Shown here piece by piece: positions 8,689 to 16,802 of a DNA stretch of 64,000 nucleotides. The stretch's first letter is position 1. Each line of letters starts with the position of its first letter. Under the pieces are notes generated by a model that did not search any database, was not told where the DNA came from, and was given only the letters and a program-made list of their open reading frames with translations. The DNA is taken from the NCBI GenBank assembly GCA_017630215.1, contig JAGBVR010000010.1, positions 1 through 64,000 of the forward strand, written 5' to 3'. This DNA comes from Bacteroidales bacterium (GTDB lineage Bacteria; Bacteroidota; Bacteroidia; Bacteroidales; UBA932). The position numbers were made by a program, and so were the translations under genes.

Positions 8689-8735
8689 TCCGCCCGAGCA
8701 TATGCTAGAACAATGCTTGGGCGGACAATTTTTAG
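8689..8735 (+). terminator. Terminator after the ACP/ligase operon
   Basis: TCCGCCCGAGCAT pairs with ATGCTTGGGCGGA (one G-U pair) and is followed by CAATTTTT, the pattern of an intrinsic terminator for the rightward ligase gene. Confidence 0.75.
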
Positions 8736-9397
8736 ATGAACATCTGCAGCACCTTCCATGTAGCAATCATATGACAGATGTCTCCGAGGATGACAAATAC
8801 ATGGAAGACTGAATGGATGTATGGTACCTTTTTAAAGCTGTAAAGAACAGCTCCTGTGATGTATGCTACTCCTTCACCAACTACCCAAAGGACTACGGTA
8901 AGTCCACAGGTGTCGTAGAAAGGCTTGAATGCCACGAGGATTGTCAGACCCATCAGCACATAGCATGCTGTCTCCAGATAGCTCTGAGCCTTCATCTTGC
9001 GGAAACTCAGTCCTGTTCCTACAAGGGCGCTCAGCCATACAAATCCGAATATTACCCAAGCCCATGCGGGTTCACCAGCTGTCCTCATGGCGATGAGTGT
9101 AAGAGGAGAGTAGCTGCCGGCAATATGCCAGTAGATGGCCGCGTGGTCGAACTTACGGGCGATTTTCTTTGCCTTTTCTCTTGATGTCGGTATCGAGTGA
9201 TATATGGTTGATGCAGCATACGAACTGCACACTCCGATAAGGTATAGCACAAGACTGAACGGGGCTATCCAAGAGTCTGATGCATATCCTTTTACGAGAA
9301 AGAACGTGCATACGGTAAGGCCAATCAGTAGTCCCAGTCCGTGCGTGACGCAGTTAAGAATCTCTTCGGAGAAGGAATATGTGTTGACTCGCTTCAT
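8732..9397 (-). CDS. trhA: TrhA/hemolysin III family membrane protein
   Basis: 221-residue protein with seven membrane helices of the PAQR/HlyIII family. Metal-ligand histidines characteristic of the family are visible in STIYHSIP, RKFDHAAIYWHI and in HSVFHVF near the C-terminus. The E. coli homologue TrhA is tied to membrane energetics/lipid homeostasis; the name hemolysin III should not be read as a toxin. Its ATG directly follows the stop of the second acyl ligase, so the two are coupled. A short copy of its first 16 codons recurs at 12172-12222. Confidence 0.9.
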   Translation of the reverse strand: MKRVNTYSFSEEILNCVTHGLGLLIGLTVCTFFLVKGYASDSWIAPFSLVLYLIGVCSSYAASTIYHSIPTSREKAKKIARKFDHAAIYWHIAGSYSPLTLIAMRTAGEPAWAWVIFGFVWLSALVGTGLSFRKMKAQSYLETACYVLMGLTILVAFKPFYDTCGLTVVLWVVGEGVAYITGAVLYSFKKVPYIHSVFHVFVILGDICHMIATWKVLQMFI

Positions 9398-11077
9398 TTA
9401 CTGTCTATTTTCTTCCTCAATGGTCGGTGCAGAATCCTTATACCTGAAACGGCGGATCTTCTGCGTTGCGGTCTTTTCGAATGGTTCCTTCATCACCTCC
9501 ACAGAACTTACCTGCGAAGACTTGTTCACATTGCGGTTCGTGATACTAAGAATCTTCTTCTTCCATGCATCCAGCTTCTCATAGATCTTATCCTCGCTCT
9601 CCTTATCCCAATCAATGAAGTTATCCAATGGCTGCACAAGGGCGATAAGTCGGCCGTTACGCTCAACAACAATTGATTCGCTTACGCCTTCCACATTGTT
9701 AAGCACATTCTCGATTTCCTCCGGATAGATATTCTCACCCGACGGACCGAGAATCATATTGCTTGTCCTACCCTTAATGTAGAATCGTCCCTTTTCATCC
9801 TGTACAGCAACATCGCTCGTACGGAACCAGCCGTCCTCAGTGAATACACTTTTCGTACGCACAGGGTCCTTATAATAACCAAGCATCACGTTCGGACCTT
9901 TTGCAATGATCTCTCCTTCTCCGGTCTCGGGATTCACATTATGCAGCTTCATCTGCACATTGTAAACAGGATAACCCATAACTCCGACACCCCTCCAACC
10001 ATGCATTGCATAACCGATAAGCGGTGCTGTCTCTGTGAGACCATATCCGATTGCGTATGGGAACCTGGCCTTGAGAAGGAATGCTTCTACCTCCGGATCA
10101 AGCTTGGCTCCACCAATTCCGAAGAATGTCACGCGGCCACCGAAAGTCTTCTTGAGCTTGATACCGATAATACGACACATAAGTCCGTTCATATGCTCGT
10201 TCATCCATGAAAGCGTACGGCTTTTCTTGATGGTCGGTAGAACGCTTGCCTTGTATATCTTCTCAATGATCATCGGCACTGTAAGCATTGTCGTAGGTCT
10301 TACTATCTTCAATGCCTTCAGCATAAGCGATGCGACAGGAGGCTTCGGAAGGTAATACACGGTTACGCCAGTATACATCGGATAGAGCATGCCGAGTGTC
10401 ATTTCCAGCGCGTGAGCCAACGGGAGGATGGACAGATGACTGTCCTTGGTGGTTCTTTTGCATGAATGATAGCAGGTGATGACATTCGAAGCGAGGTTTC
10501 TATGGCTCAATACAACGCCTTTGGCATTTCCTGTAGTTCCGGAAGTATAGATAATTGTGGCTATCTCATCCGGAGTAGGTACAGACGTGCGGCCGTCACA
10601 GGTAAACTTGTCATCATCGGCCTTGATGATCTCAAATGTATCAAGCTCGATTACAAGAGTCATTCTGTCCATTATGTCCTTGCTGACCTTCGATGCGAGA
10701 CGCTTCGAGACAAAAATCACCTTGCTCTCAGAGTGGTTGATAATGTTAGTCACTTCATTCTCGGAGCAATCTGGCAGAATAGGAATAGATATCCTGCCGA
10801 ACGCCACAGTGGAGAAAAAGGCAACGGACCAGTTGGGCATACTCTGAGAGAATATCGCCACTTTATCTCCGGAACCTATGCCATATTGGGTAAGTACCTT
10901 CGAGATACTATCAGTCTTTTCCTTGAATGAACCGAATGTATATCCACCTTCCTTTGTATCATACCACTGGGTGAACTGCACCTTCTGAAATACTGTAGCA
11001 GAGTATTCGTAAAGTTTTGCGAGGGTATCAATGTACTTCTCCCTCATCTTCTGCATTTTTCTGTAAACAAAATTCAT
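9398..11077 (-). CDS. AMP-binding acyl-CoA ligase (second of two)
   Basis: 559-residue ANL enzyme with P-loop IIYTSGTTGNAKGV (about 172-185), A5 YGLTETAPL (about 345), A7 GWFRTSD and the catalytic lysine segment TATQKIRRFRY near the C-terminus. It shares gene order features and motifs with the ligase at 7003-8661 but is only moderately similar, so the acids they use may differ. The ORF starts MNFVYRKMQKM; internal methionines at residues 8 and 11 are alternatives. Transcribed leftward with trhA from a promoter at 11183. Confidence 0.9.
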   Translation of the reverse strand: MNFVYRKMQKMREKYIDTLAKLYEYSATVFQKVQFTQWYDTKEGGYTFGSFKEKTDSISKVLTQYGIGSGDKVAIFSQSMPNWSVAFFSTVAFGRISIPILPDCSENEVTNIINHSESKVIFVSKRLASKVSKDIMDRMTLVIELDTFEIIKADDDKFTCDGRTSVPTPDEIATIIYTSGTTGNAKGVVLSHRNLASNVITCYHSCKRTTKDSHLSILPLAHALEMTLGMLYPMYTGVTVYYLPKPPVASLMLKALKIVRPTTMLTVPMIIEKIYKASVLPTIKKSRTLSWMNEHMNGLMCRIIGIKLKKTFGGRVTFFGIGGAKLDPEVEAFLLKARFPYAIGYGLTETAPLIGYAMHGWRGVGVMGYPVYNVQMKLHNVNPETGEGEIIAKGPNVMLGYYKDPVRTKSVFTEDGWFRTSDVAVQDEKGRFYIKGRTSNMILGPSGENIYPEEIENVLNNVEGVSESIVVERNGRLIALVQPLDNFIDWDKESEDKIYEKLDAWKKKILSITNRNVNKSSQVSSVEVMKEPFEKTATQKIRRFRYKDSAPTIEEENRQ

Positions 11078-11182
11078 ATTTTATTATTATTTGGTTCGTT
11101 CTTGACTTTCTTGTTGCAATACACAAGGATCGTCAACACAATGCATGTAAGCATATACTGACTATTATTTCAATTCGGACAG

Positions 11183-11190
11183 CAAAGATA
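11183..11190 (-). promoter_or_regulatory. -7 box of the ligase 2-trhA operon
   Basis: TATCTTTG on the minus strand; it leaves a leader of about 100 nt before the ligase ATG. Confidence 0.5.
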
Positions 11191-11255
11191 TGACATTGCT
11201 CAGGCACGGAGAAGAAAATGTGGGAAAGTGGCGAATAATTGGGCCTAATACGTTT

Positions 11256-11284
11256 ATTTAGGGATAAAAAAACCGTATTTAGGG
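11256..11284 (+). promoter_or_regulatory. Candidate LytTR operator, direct repeat ATTTAGGG
   Basis: ATTTAGGG occurs at 11256-11263 and 11277-11284, exactly 21 bp apart, each preceded by a CGT. The pair sits just upstream of the -7 box of the second LytTR gene. Direct repeats two turns apart are the known architecture for LytTR regulators, so autoregulation is a reasonable inference. Confidence 0.4.
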
Positions 11285-11302
11285 GAATTTTATAAAAAGT
11301 CT

Positions 11303-11310
11303 TATATTTG
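11303..11310 (+). promoter_or_regulatory. -7 box of the second LytTR gene
   Basis: TATATTTG matches the consensus and ends 23 nt before the ATG. Confidence 0.55.
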
Positions 11311-11333
11311 TCCCTGTATAAAAGAGTTGAAAA

Positions 11334-12140
11334 ATGGAGAGAAATAACGTTATGGTGACCGGAGCGCACAGCATGCTTTTACACGCTGTTGCATTGCCGA
11401 TATTCTTCCTGCTGTTCGTCGTCTTCTACGAACCGTTCGCAATCGAGTCTCTGCTCACAATGGAAAAATCCTCATTCACATTCAATGTGACAATGTTGTT
11501 CTGCATTCTCCTGATATCGATGTCCATCACCAGATGCTGGCTGTATTTCATCGGCAAAGTCAGAAGCCTTTCACGAATAGAATATGCATTATGGTGCTCA
11601 GCGGAAGTCCTGCTCGGCTCTCTCTTCATGGCCTTATATCTTTCTCTCATGATGCCAAGTCCGCCTCCCTATTATGAATTGGTAGGAAAAGCCCTGAAGA
11701 TAACAGCCGGCACATGCATCTATCCCTACCTTTTCATATGGATCGGAATGGAAGCAAAGACAATAATCAATTCTCTTTCACAAAGGGGCGACGACACATC
11801 GCTTATAAGGTTCTACGACGAATACAAGAAACTCCGCTTTGTCATCGCACCGGAAGCCGTTCTGTACATCAAATCAGAAGACAATTATGCACAGATACAC
11901 TATCTTGATAAAGGAAGATCCCAGAAGTTCATCCTTAGGTCATCCATGAAAGCATTGGAAGATAACTTGAAGCAACATGGCCTCATACGATGCCACAGGT
12001 CATATTTCGTCAACCCCACCTTTATAAAGATTGTCCACAGGAACGATGCAGGTCAGATTGTCGCAGAACTGAATCAGGAAGGATACGAAAGCATACCTAT
12101 CTCACAGAAATATCAGGATCAGATAGCGAACATTGTCTGA
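11334..12140 (+). CDS. Membrane-anchored LytTR DNA-binding regulator (second of two)
   Basis: 268 residues with about four membrane helices (14-140) and a LytTR domain (about 165-265): VLYIKSEDNYAQIHY, KFILRSSMKALEDN and GLIRCHRSYFVNP align with the same blocks in the paralogue at 5659-6540. No phosphoacceptor domain is present. It is divergent from the ligase 2-trhA operon and may control it and itself through the 21-bp repeat upstream. Immediately after its stop lies a trhA fragment on the other strand. Confidence 0.88.
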   Translation: MERNNVMVTGAHSMLLHAVALPIFFLLFVVFYEPFAIESLLTMEKSSFTFNVTMLFCILLISMSITRCWLYFIGKVRSLSRIEYALWCSAEVLLGSLFMALYLSLMMPSPPPYYELVGKALKITAGTCIYPYLFIWIGMEAKTIINSLSQRGDDTSLIRFYDEYKKLRFVIAPEAVLYIKSEDNYAQIHYLDKGRSQKFILRSSMKALEDNLKQHGLIRCHRSYFVNPTFIKIVHRNDAGQIVAELNQEGYESIPISQKYQDQIANIV

Positions 12141-12171
12141 CAACCAGTCGTTTGAATTTTAGTGAAAGTAC

Positions 12172-12222
12172 GCAGCTGTTAAGGATTTCCTCGAGGATAG
12201 AATATGTGTTCTGTCGTTTCAT
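12172..12222 (-). pseudogene. Fragment of a second trhA gene (first 16-17 codons)
   Basis: The minus strand from the ATG at 12222 reads MKRQNTYSILEEILNSC, against MKRVNTYSFSEEILNCV at the start of the intact trhA at 9397. Similarity stops after about 17 codons, where the sequence runs into the 3' end of the second LytTR gene. It looks like the stub of a duplicated or deleted trhA copy. Confidence 0.55.
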
Positions 12223-12282
12223 TTAAACAAAAAGTCCTGCTCTCGATTCGCATCGAGGTAAGACCACTACACATAAACTAAC

Positions 12283-12870
12283 TTATGAAAATATATATGC
12301 AGTCTGAACCTGATATGATGAGACCTTTGGTTCAGGTCTGTTCCCTAGAGAAGAGATAAGCAGCCCAAACCAGATAGCAAGCAGTACAATCCATAAGACC
12401 TTCTGCCATTTCTTCTGTGAGAGCCACCAGTACTTCATCTGTGCCCTGAAGACATACCACTTCGCCTTCATCTTCTCTCCGAACATCTTCATTCGGCTTG
12501 AAAGAGGAATATTGGGTTTTGCTTTCTTAGTACCCTTTACGCGTACATCAACGCTCTCGGTGACCTTCTTGCCGGAAATCACTCCAATGAGCTTGACGGT
12601 CATCTTGCCGTTTGACCTTGGGACTGGAATACGAGTCGTTCCGGAATCCGACACTGCTATGCTATACTTGGTAGCTCCGGAATCAATAGACAGATATAAT
12701 GAATCTGGACATGCGTCACATGTCCACTTGATATCTATATATTCGCCTTCTGATGCTGACTTTCTGTCAGTGGAAAGCGTCATTTGCTTCTTCATTGGCT
12801 GGAATAGTTGTTTGTATCCAATACGTGCAATTCCCTTGCCAAATCTACAATTCCGCTTTCTAGAAAACAT
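12283..12870 (-). CDS. Hypothetical protein with beta-rich domain and C-terminal membrane anchor
   Basis: Not recognised. Residues about 30-110 alternate short polar and hydrophobic stretches like an Ig-type beta domain and hold a CDAC pair; residues about 120-160 are basic and helical; one membrane helix (about 160-177, VLWIVLLAIWFGLLISSL) lies near the C-terminus. No signal peptide is visible, so a C-tail-anchored cytosolic domain is the simplest reading. The start is uncertain: the first 25 residues are basic and M26 (MKKQMTLST) is a plausible alternative. Confidence 0.55.
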   Translation of the reverse strand: MFSRKRNCRFGKGIARIGYKQLFQPMKKQMTLSTDRKSASEGEYIDIKWTCDACPDSLYLSIDSGATKYSIAVSDSGTTRIPVPRSNGKMTVKLIGVISGKKVTESVDVRVKGTKKAKPNIPLSSRMKMFGEKMKAKWYVFRAQMKYWWLSQKKWQKVLWIVLLAIWFGLLISSLGNRPEPKVSSYQVQTAYIFS

Positions 12871-12897
12871 ATTAGACTGTCAATGTTGGATAGAGGG

Positions 12898-12933
12898 CAC
12901 CTGGACAAAATCATCCTACTTTTTGTCCAGGTG
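12898..12933. repeat. 13-bp perfect inverted repeat
   Basis: CACCTGGACAAAA and TTTTGTCCAGGTG flank a 10-nt loop between a leftward hypothetical gene and the rightward nucleotidase remnant. Its place between divergent genes makes an operator or a leftover terminator equally possible. Confidence 0.5.
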
Positions 12934-12975
12934 ACCAAAAGTTACTATATTATATGTAGAACTGACAAGAAAAAT

Positions 12976-13208
12976 ATGAAGAAAACCATTTACGTAGATC
13001 TGGATAATACTTTAGCGGATTACCTGGGGAAGTGCGATGAGATGAATATAAGCCCTGCCGAGGCAAAACTGACTATCTGATTGACGATTCCGAGAAGAAC
13101 GGTGCAAAAGAGTTTGCCGGCACACATATAAAGATTCATTCTTCGGAATTTCCTGATTGGAACAGCGTCATAAGGTATATTTTTGAGAAGGAGAATATTT
13201 GTTATTAG
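12976..13208 (+). pseudogene. 5'(3')-deoxyribonucleotidase gene with large internal deletion
   Basis: The start reads MKKTIYVDLDNTLADYLGK, the first HAD motif (DLDNT) of the NT5C nucleotidase family. After about 34 codons the frame stops, but in another frame the family's C-terminal block follows at once: DYLIDDSEKNGAKEFAG and FPDWNSVIRY, ending at TAG 13206-13208. Intact members are about 180-200 residues, so roughly 110 codons and the reading frame have been lost. Both remaining ends are still easy to recognise, so the deletion may be recent. Confidence 0.7.
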
Positions 13209-13243
13209 TCGAATAATTGCATAGATCAGGAGAATCGTTTGAT

Positions 13244-14284
13244 TTATCTGATTTTAAGGAAGTCCAGTTTCCAGGTAAGCCCCGCATTTACTATGGTCTG
13301 ATCAGGTCTAAGAGAGTTGGCTGCCGGACTCTCTCCGTTTGTATAGCAGCAGTTCAGGTGGAATCTGAGGTTTCTGTAGTCCTTGAATGGGAAATACTCG
13401 ATACCCGCACCGGCTCTCAGTACATCAGTTCCGGCTGCAACGCAAAGATCTTCTGTAACACTCTTGTTGCGGTCATATGAGACTTTGATAAAGACATTAA
13501 GTGCATCAATTGGGGTCCACCAAAGATCGCCGATCAGACAGTAGTCGTCAAGCAGGAAGTTCTTTGCGTTAGTTCCTTTATTGACAAAGTCGAACTCAAA
13601 AAAAAATTCACCGAATTCGAATCTGTTGCCCAGGGCAAGATAATTAATGTACTTTCCTGGCGCATATTCCATGACATTAACTGAATAGGTTGTCTTGAAC
13701 CATTCGTGTGAGCCTGTCCACATGAGATTATATGAATAGATGTCGTCGTTGGTTGGATTCAAGGTGCCTCTTCTGAACGGACTGTCACTGATCTGAAAGG
13801 TGAGCAGGTCATTGCCTTCGTTGAACGCATATGTACCGCTTACTCCTAATTGGAAGCATGCGAGGTTATACCAATATTCTGAGCAGTAATACAGGTCGAA
13901 TGGGGCGCGATCATACTCATATCCACCTGTGGCAATGATCTGTTTGCCGGCTGAAATGCTCCATGGTCCTCTTGTGTATGTGAGATTTAAAAAATCTGTA
14001 GCATCAAACAGGCTTTGGATAGAAGTCGGCTTGTTGATACGCTGACGGTACGAATATGATAGTCCCTTTCCAAGTGTACCGTCAATTCTGAAAAAGATGT
14101 ATTTTCCCTTAAGGCCACTGTTTGCACCGATGTTATCACCATCAATATATTCCTGTAGATATTCAACCCTTGTCAGCAGCTCCGCTCTTGTGATTTTGCT
14201 TTGAGCCTTAATAGGCAGGGTGAAGAAAAGGCATACTGCAAGAATAATTATGGTTCTTGCAGTCATGATCATGTTAGATTTCAT
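13244..14284 (-). CDS. Outer-membrane porin-like protein
   Basis: 346 residues with a signal peptide (about 1-27, cleaved after KAQ) and alternating aromatic beta strands of an outer-membrane barrel, closing with a C-terminal hydrophobic strand (LTWKLDFL). It is a paralogue of the protein at 34898-35929; the shared block GAGIEYFPFKDYRNLRFHL matches GAGFEYFPLKDTKDVRLH. It resembles phosphate-selective porin O/P-like proteins, but the solute is unknown. The IS4 element begins 8 bp beyond its -7 box, so its original -33 region has been replaced. Confidence 0.75.
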   Translation of the reverse strand: MKSNMIMTARTIIILAVCLFFTLPIKAQSKITRAELLTRVEYLQEYIDGDNIGANSGLKGKYIFFRIDGTLGKGLSYSYRQRINKPTSIQSLFDATDFLNLTYTRGPWSISAGKQIIATGGYEYDRAPFDLYYCSEYWYNLACFQLGVSGTYAFNEGNDLLTFQISDSPFRRGTLNPTNDDIYSYNLMWTGSHEWFKTTYSVNVMEYAPGKYINYLALGNRFEFGEFFFEFDFVNKGTNAKNFLLDDYCLIGDLWWTPIDALNVFIKVSYDRNKSVTEDLCVAAGTDVLRAGAGIEYFPFKDYRNLRFHLNCCYTNGESPAANSLRPDQTIVNAGLTWKLDFLKIR

Positions 14285-14309
14285 AGACTTAGGTTTTAAT
14301 AGTACGTGG

Positions 14310-14317
14310 CAAATGTA
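14310..14317 (-). promoter_or_regulatory. -7 box of the porin gene, cut off from its -33 region
   Basis: TACATTTG on the minus strand lies 25 nt before the ATG. The IS terminal repeat begins at 14325, so any -33 element now lies inside the IS. Confidence 0.5.
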
Positions 14318-14324
14318 ATAAAAT

Positions 14325-15905
14325 TTAAGTTTCGCAAGTGCTAAAATGATGTAATAAAAAAGGCTAAAGTGTTTGATAATTCGGTGATTATCAATATATT
14401 AAAGTCGCCAAACAAAAACATAGAACCCTTTAGCCATGAACAAAAATAGACATATTATCGGCGAACTCCAAGAGTGTTTTGCAAACAATGATGCCCGCAA
14501 GGCAATAAACAGTATATCAACCATAATGAACAGCATAAGGATACAGAGCAAAGTCATCGGATCGGTAAAGAATCCGAACTGCAAGTTCACCTGTCTTCAG
14601 GTGTTGCAGCTGCTCGTGCTCTTCCCGTTCTTCTCGGTGAAGAATGCTGCCAATTATTCGGCCTCTGCACTCTGCAAGTTGTTTGCTTGCGATAAGGATA
14701 TGTTCTATCGTTTCATGAACGACGGCAAGGTCAATTGGCGACGTATAATCTACTCGGTTTTCAGACAACTGTATTCTCGTGTGAGCCGCAAGACAACAGC
14801 AAAATCTGATGTCAAGTGCATCATCATCGATGATACAGACCTTCCTAAGACCGGATTCAAGACAGAGAAGATCGGTAAAGTCTTCTCTCATACTCAAATG
14901 AAGCCTATACTGGGCTTCAAGGCGATGTTCCTCGGCTTTACAGACGGTATGTCTCAGTCTATTCTTGACTTCTCTCTTCACGGAGAAGAAGGAAAGCGCA
15001 GCGACAAGCCACAGGGCTTATCCAAGAAGCAGGCAGACTCACGTTATACCAAGGAACGTTCTGAGGATGACCGTATTGCTAAGCGTAGTTCTGAGTACCT
15101 TGCAAGCAAGATTGAGACAGCTATCAGTATGCTGAAGCGCTCAATCATAGAGGGTGTACGCTTCGACTATCTTCTTGTCGACAGCTGCTTCACCTGCACC
15201 GAACTCCTGAAGTTCATAGTCTCAAGGTATTTTTGTTGCCATCTTATTGGAATGATAAAGATGGGCAAGACCAAGTATGAGACCGCTCTCAGAACCAAGA
15301 CTGCACCTGAACTTATCAAGGCTCTTCAGAAATCAAAGAGTGTAAAGTACAGCCGATCAATCGGTTATTATACTGGGACCATCTCTGCAAAACTCTCCGG
15401 CATCAAGGTCAACCTGTTCTTCTACAGAAAAGGCAAGAATGGTAACTGGAACGCTCTGCTGACCTCAGACCTCAAGCTGGACGCCAAGGAAGCCCTCAGA
15501 CTTTACTCAAGACGATGGGTCATTGAAGTTGCCTACAAAGAGATGAAGCAGAATCTGAAACTCGGAAAGAACCAGTGTAGGGACTTTGCCGGACAGATTG
15601 CCGGCGTATCACTGTGTGTCTTGCAGTACAATATACTCAGTTATGTCAAACGCAATGAGTCTTACGAGACCATCGGAGGACTCTTTGCTGAAATTACAAA
15701 GAACTCTGTTGAACTTTCAGTAGCAGAAAGAATCTGGCTGCTGATCGTAGAAGTCATAAACGTAATTGCCGAGGCTCTCAACTGCGATGCCATGGCTCTG
15801 ACCGAGCAAGTAATATCAAACGATAAACAAATCAAAGCAGTGAAGGTGGCCTTTGACAAGCTGCGGTCGCCGCCTGACGGACTAAAATTCACTTGCGAAA
15901 CTTAA
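14325..15905 (+). mobile_element. IS4-family insertion sequence
   Basis: A complete element of about 1.58 kb holding one transposase gene. The ends are 16-bp perfect inverted repeats: TTAAGTTTCGCAAGTG at 14325-14340 and its complement at 15890-15905. No target-site duplication is visible in the flanks, which suggests loss of adjacent DNA after insertion. The right end cuts the YeiH-type gene; the left end lies in the porin promoter region. Confidence 0.85.
14436..15905 (+). CDS. IS4-family DDE transposase
   Basis: 489-residue RNase H-fold transposase. The first aspartate is in IIIDDTDLPKTG (about 130-140), the second in DYLLVDSC (about 245-252), and the IS4 signature Y-x2-R-x3-E-x6-K is complete in YSRRWVIEVAYKEMK (about 355-369) with the glutamate as the third catalytic residue. 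The frame is uninterrupted, so the element may still move. The TAA stop lies inside the right terminal repeat. Confidence 0.92.
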   Translation: MNKNRHIIGELQECFANNDARKAINSISTIMNSIRIQSKVIGSVKNPNCKFTCLQVLQLLVLFPFFSVKNAANYSASALCKLFACDKDMFYRFMNDGKVNWRRIIYSVFRQLYSRVSRKTTAKSDVKCIIIDDTDLPKTGFKTEKIGKVFSHTQMKPILGFKAMFLGFTDGMSQSILDFSLHGEEGKRSDKPQGLSKKQADSRYTKERSEDDRIAKRSSEYLASKIETAISMLKRSIIEGVRFDYLLVDSCFTCTELLKFIVSRYFCCHLIGMIKMGKTKYETALRTKTAPELIKALQKSKSVKYSRSIGYYTGTISAKLSGIKVNLFFYRKGKNGNWNALLTSDLKLDAKEALRLYSRRWVIEVAYKEMKQNLKLGKNQCRDFAGQIAGVSLCVLQYNILSYVKRNESYETIGGLFAEITKNSVELSVAERIWLLIVEVINVIAEALNCDAMALTEQVISNDKQIKAVKVAFDKLRSPPDGLKFTCET

Positions 15906-16772
15906 GTCCATAATAATATGCCTTGTATCAATGGCTTGATTCCTACAGAGCGGAGCGCATCCGTCGAGAGGGATGCTCCGATGAAGAACATTGTTCAGAA
16001 TAAATGTATTCAGCAGGATTGCAATGACAAAATAGAGGATAAACCAAGGAATAGTGATCTTGGAATCCTTACTCTTGAAGATTAATGAGGTTGCTAGAGC
16101 TAAAGGAATGATCCATAGAGCTCGAGTGAGCTTGATCGTTGTAGCAACCTTCAATGCTTCTTCAGCATATGATGCTCCTGCCCCGACAACCGAACTTGTG
16201 TCATGAATTGCGATAGCGGCCCAAGTGCCGAATTCCTGCTGCGATAGTCCGAGCCAATTGCCTATTGATGGGAATATGAACAGAGCAATAGCATTAAGTA
16301 CAAATACTACTGCAAGCGCTACAGACATGTTTTCTGGCTTTGCCTTTATTACCGGTCCTACTGCCGCTATGGCACTTCCTCCGCAGATTGCTGTACCCGA
16401 ACTGATTAAGTATGATGTCTCCTTGTCGACTTTCAGCAGCTTCCTTCCAATCAGCATACCTGTTACAAGGGTTCCCGCGACCGAAACAATTGTAAAGAGC
16501 ATACCTTCACGACCTGATGCAAGGGACTCATATAGGTTCATGCCGAAACCGAATCCCACTACAGAGTACTGCAGAAGGACTTTTTACATTTTCTTATTGA
16601 CACTCGGGTAGCCTTGTCCGCAGAGTAGGGCATACGATAGTCCTAAGAACAACATCACTGGAGGTGTACACCATTTGGCCAGAAACTGCAATCCTGGAAT
16701 ATATGCTCCAAACAGGCATAGACCAGCTATGGCTGTTATAAATATGTATATTTCTTTAGAATATCTTTTCAT
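15905..16772 (-). pseudogene. YeiH/UPF0324-family transporter gene, multiply inactivated
   Basis: The frame starts MKRYSKEIYIFITAIAGL and gives a typical first part (TPPVMLFLGLSYALLCGQ) up to an in-frame TAA at 16584-16586; translation would resume in the same frame with KVLLQYSVVGFGFGMNLYES and a further set of membrane helices to FILN near 16005. There the frame breaks, and the family's next block MFFIGASLSTDALRSVG appears in another frame with about 30 residues missing. The IS4 right end then removes the last residues. Intact members are ten-helix membrane proteins of about 330 residues, possibly exporters of sulfur compounds. Confidence 0.8.
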
Positions 16773-16802
16773 CTTCAGGCAATGATATCATGAACCTTAT
16801 GT

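Noticed and set aside
8732..9397. Reading hemolysin III as a toxin
   Set aside because: The family consists of seven-helix membrane proteins; hemolysis reports are not a basis for a toxin call.
12808..13080. Plus-strand frame ending in the nucleotidase remnant
   Set aside because: Only its last 35 codons (from ATG 12976) are nucleotidase-like; the earlier part is antisense to the hypothetical gene and passes through an inverted repeat.
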